NCBI GenBank assembly: GCA_023409695.1
Contig: JAEYQZ010000055.1
Location: 1 to 5,941, forward strand
Length of the DNA: 5,941 bases
Reading direction: 5' to 3'
Origin: Methanobacteriota archaeon
GTDB taxonomy: Archaea; Methanobacteriota; Methanobacteria; Methanobacteriales; Methanobacteriaceae
In this document: positions 4,193 to 5,941 of the stretch, in pieces
How positions within the stretch are numbered: the stretch's first letter is position 1
How the letters are laid out: each line of letters starts with the position of its first letter
Position numbers and translations under genes: made by a program
The notes under the pieces: model-generated
Told to the model about the DNA's origin: nothing
Database searches by the model: none
The model's input: only the letters and a program-made list of their open reading frames with translations

Positions 4193-5941
4193 TTAATACC
4201 CTGTCTTAAACTTAAAGACATAACTTTTAGCTAGATTATTCCCTGCAATGTCTTTAATTGCAGACGCTGGAATGTAAACCTGGTACCAGTTGTAAGCATA
4301 TCTCCTTAAACTCATTTTAAGGGTCAATGTGTTCCCGCTCATGCTTTTACTTATTGCAGCTACTTTTCCTGTTCTCATGTTTTTAATGTAAACTTTGGAC
4401 CAGTTAATGCTTGATTTTATGTTTTCACTGAATTTAATGGTAATAGAAGCTGTTCTTGAGTATCCTGTAGCTCCGCTTTTTGGATTAGTTGAAGTTATTC
4501 TTGGGGCTGTTTTGTCAATGATGTATTTTTCTGTGTAAACCGGAGATTTATTTCCCAATTTATCGATTGCAATGAATTTTAATGTGGTTGTGGATGTTAT
4601 TGCAATTGGCCCGGTGCATAGTTTGCTTGATGTAGTTGGTGTGCTTCCGTCTGTGGTGTAGTAAATGCTTGCAATTTCATTTGCCATCAAATTAATGAAC
4701 TTGTTGGTATTATAAGACCCAGTTTTATAGTCTGCCCATGCAGTAGGTGCTGTTTTGTCGATGGTATAACTTTTAGTGTAAACATCTGATGGATTTCCCG
4801 CTTCATCAACGACATAAAACTTCAATGTAGTCGTAGAGCCTATATTAATTGGTGAAGTGTATTTTACACGTGTACTGCTTGTTGTAGGGTCAGATCCATC
4901 TGTAGTATAGTAGATTGCCGTGGTGCTGTCGTCATCTTTAGCAGTTAAAGTGACAGTTTGTGCTGTGTTAAATGAGCCGTTATCAAGGCTGGCGTTTACT
5001 GTTGGAATACTTCTGTCGATTATATAAGTTTGATTAAATATTGGGCCCCAAATGCCGAATTCATTGATTGCAGCAGATATGACTGTTGTTGTTTTGGTTA
5101 TTTCGATTGATCCTGTGTAAGGAGTACTTGCGGTAGTTGGTATAGTTCCATCTGTGGTGTAGTAAGTTGTATAAGTACTATCAGGACATGTGGTGGTTAA
5201 AGTAACTACTTGAGAAGTTTTATACGCGCCGCCTTTAATATCGGCAGTTATTAGTGGTATTGTTGAATTAATTATGTAGTTTTGAGTGTAAACTGGACTC
5301 CAATTATCAGTAGGGTCGACTGCAGAGAATTTAAGAGTCGTATCGCCACTAAGTGTTATTGGAGCAGTATATACAGTTCTAGTGCTGCTTGTTTGTGGAT
5401 TTGAGCCGTCAGTAGTGTAGTAAGTTGTTGCACTGCTGTCGGGGTCTTTTGTGGTTAAAGTGACGGTTTGTGGAGTGTTAAATATGCCTCCAGCGGGATT
5501 AACAGTTACAGTTGGACTTTTAGATTCTAACCTATCTAATGCACCAATAATAGCGTTTGCATCAATTGCTTTTTGAGCTGCAGAATCATAGACATAAGTT
5601 TCGTAAATTATTGTAGTTATTCCCTTATTTGCAATTGGTATTGTGACATATTGTGGGCTTGTTGGATTTGGAGGAGAATATACTAATAAAGACGACGAAC
5701 TAGGGCTGATTGTTTTCATCTGGCTGATTATTTTGCTGGCATAAGTTGTGGTAAGGCTGGTTTTTGAAATAGGGTATAAAAACCTGTAGTGAGCGTATCC
5801 ACTGCTTGCACCATGATTTTCATGGTTGTCCAGAACTAACATGGGATGTTCATTAGCAACATCTGGAACTATAAATTTCTGGCCTAATAACTGCCCATTC
5901 ATCCTTCCTTTACTGTAATCACTGGCATCTTTTGTTACATG
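4193..5941 (-). CDS. Surface/secreted protein with chitobiase-type repeats and C-terminal SbsA-like Ig domain (5' end beyond window)
   Basis: The frame is open to the right edge and gives 582 residues. The first methionine (5902) is probably internal: thirteen in-frame residues precede it, it has no properly spaced ribosome binding site, and no signal peptide follows. Numbering from that methionine, residues 1-126 include LDNHENHG (25-31) and a hydrophobic strand ending IIYET (98-102). These resemble the distal His/Glu motifs of M14 or AstE/aspartoacylase-like zinc hydrolases, a tentative reading because the HxxE zinc site would lie outside the window. Residues 130-463 are four repeats of about 84 residues, each with YYTTDGS.P.TSS and a (K)F.A.D..GN.S.VYT..Y.ID ending, matching the chitobiase/beta-hexosaminidase C-terminal repeat family. 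Residues 468-569 are an SbsA-type Ig-like domain (TSTNPKSGATG, IKFSENI, IPASAIKDIAGN). No C-terminal membrane anchor is present. The likely role is cell-envelope hydrolysis or binding. Confidence 0.85.
   Translation of the reverse strand, partial: HVTKDASDYSKGRMNGQLLGQKFIVPDVANEHPMLVLDNHENHGASSGYAHYRFLYPISKTSLTTTYASKIISQMKTISPSSSSLLVYSPPNPTSPQYVTIPIANKGITTIIYETYVYDSAAQKAIDANAIIGALDRLESKSPTVTVNPAGGIFNTPQTVTLTTKDPDSSATTYYTTDGSNPQTSSTRTVYTAPITLSGDTTLKFSAVDPTDNWSPVYTQNYIINSTIPLITADIKGGAYKTSQVVTLTTTCPDSTYTTYYTTDGTIPTTASTPYTGSIEITKTTTVISAAINEFGIWGPIFNQTYIIDRSIPTVNASLDNGSFNTAQTVTLTAKDDDSTTAIYYTTDGSDPTTSSTRVKYTSPINIGSTTTLKFYVVDEAGNPSDVYTKSYTIDKTAPTAWADYKTGSYNTNKFINLMANEIASIYYTTDGSTPTTSSKLCTGPIAITSTTTLKFIAIDKLGNKSPVYTEKYIIDKTAPRITSTNPKSGATGYSRTASITIKFSENIKSSINWSKVYIKNMRTGKVAAISKSMSGNTLTLKMSLRRYAYNWYQVYIPASAIKDIAGNNLAKSYVFKFKTGY
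4514..5515 (-). repeat. Four chitobiase/hexosaminidase C-terminal-type protein repeats
   Basis: Repeats begin at about residues 130, 216, 300 and 386, counted from the methionine at 5902. Their YYTTDG motifs start at 161, 247, 331 and 414, so the pitch is 83-86 residues (about 250 bp). The first three keep a strand of the type T.TVTLT(A/T)KD.DS before YYTTDG. The fourth replaces it with a shorter NLMANEIASI segment. Such repeats usually act as beta-sandwich spacers or carbohydrate-binding modules. Confidence 0.75.

Noticed and set aside
5900..5902. ATG at 5902 as the true start of the surface protein
   Set aside because: The frame is open upstream to the window edge, the AGGAAGG directly abuts the ATG without spacing, and no signal peptide follows although the protein looks extracellular.

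Overview
The window looks like AT-rich chromosomal DNA of a methanogenic archaeon of the order Methanobacteriales, most likely Methanobacterium or a close relative. This is inferred from four things. There is a TrpB2-type tryptophan synthase beta chain with a TGTACA operator upstream, as known for the TrpY system of Methanothermobacter. There is a large beta-helical adhesin-like protein with the NWWG..N.GP signature common in these organisms. There are GGTGA(T) ribosome binding sites and archaeal TATA (box A) elements. All four protein genes are on the minus strand, and both outer genes run off the window.

Layout, read in the direction of transcription from right to left. Positions 5941-4193 hold the C-terminal 582 residues of a large cell-surface or secreted protein: a possible M14/AstE-like metallohydrolase segment, four chitobiase/beta-hexosaminidase C-terminal-type repeats and a terminal SbsA-like Ig domain. 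Just after its stop codon lie four tandem hairpins (4082-4180) at a regular ~25-bp pitch; the last has a GC clamp and a T tract and looks like the terminator. About 680 bp then carry no convincing protein gene; two G+C-raised patches and a possible plus-strand promoter are noted. A trpB2 promoter with a TRP-box pair precedes trpB2 (3499-2207), whose stop codon lies inside a palindromic terminator. A TetR-family regulator gene follows (2022-1480). Last is a secreted adhesin-like protein (1241 to the left edge), with a 9-bp perfect inverted repeat in its promoter region.

The genes do not form one operon: terminators and separate promoter-like elements lie between them. The likely functional links are TrpY-type control of trpB2 from outside the window and, more speculatively, control of the adhesin by the adjacent TetR-family protein through the inverted repeat. 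I see no mobile element, CRISPR array, tRNA or rRNA, and no clear new multi-gene system. The least explained parts are the hairpin array, the 3600-4080 gap and the adhesin start codon.
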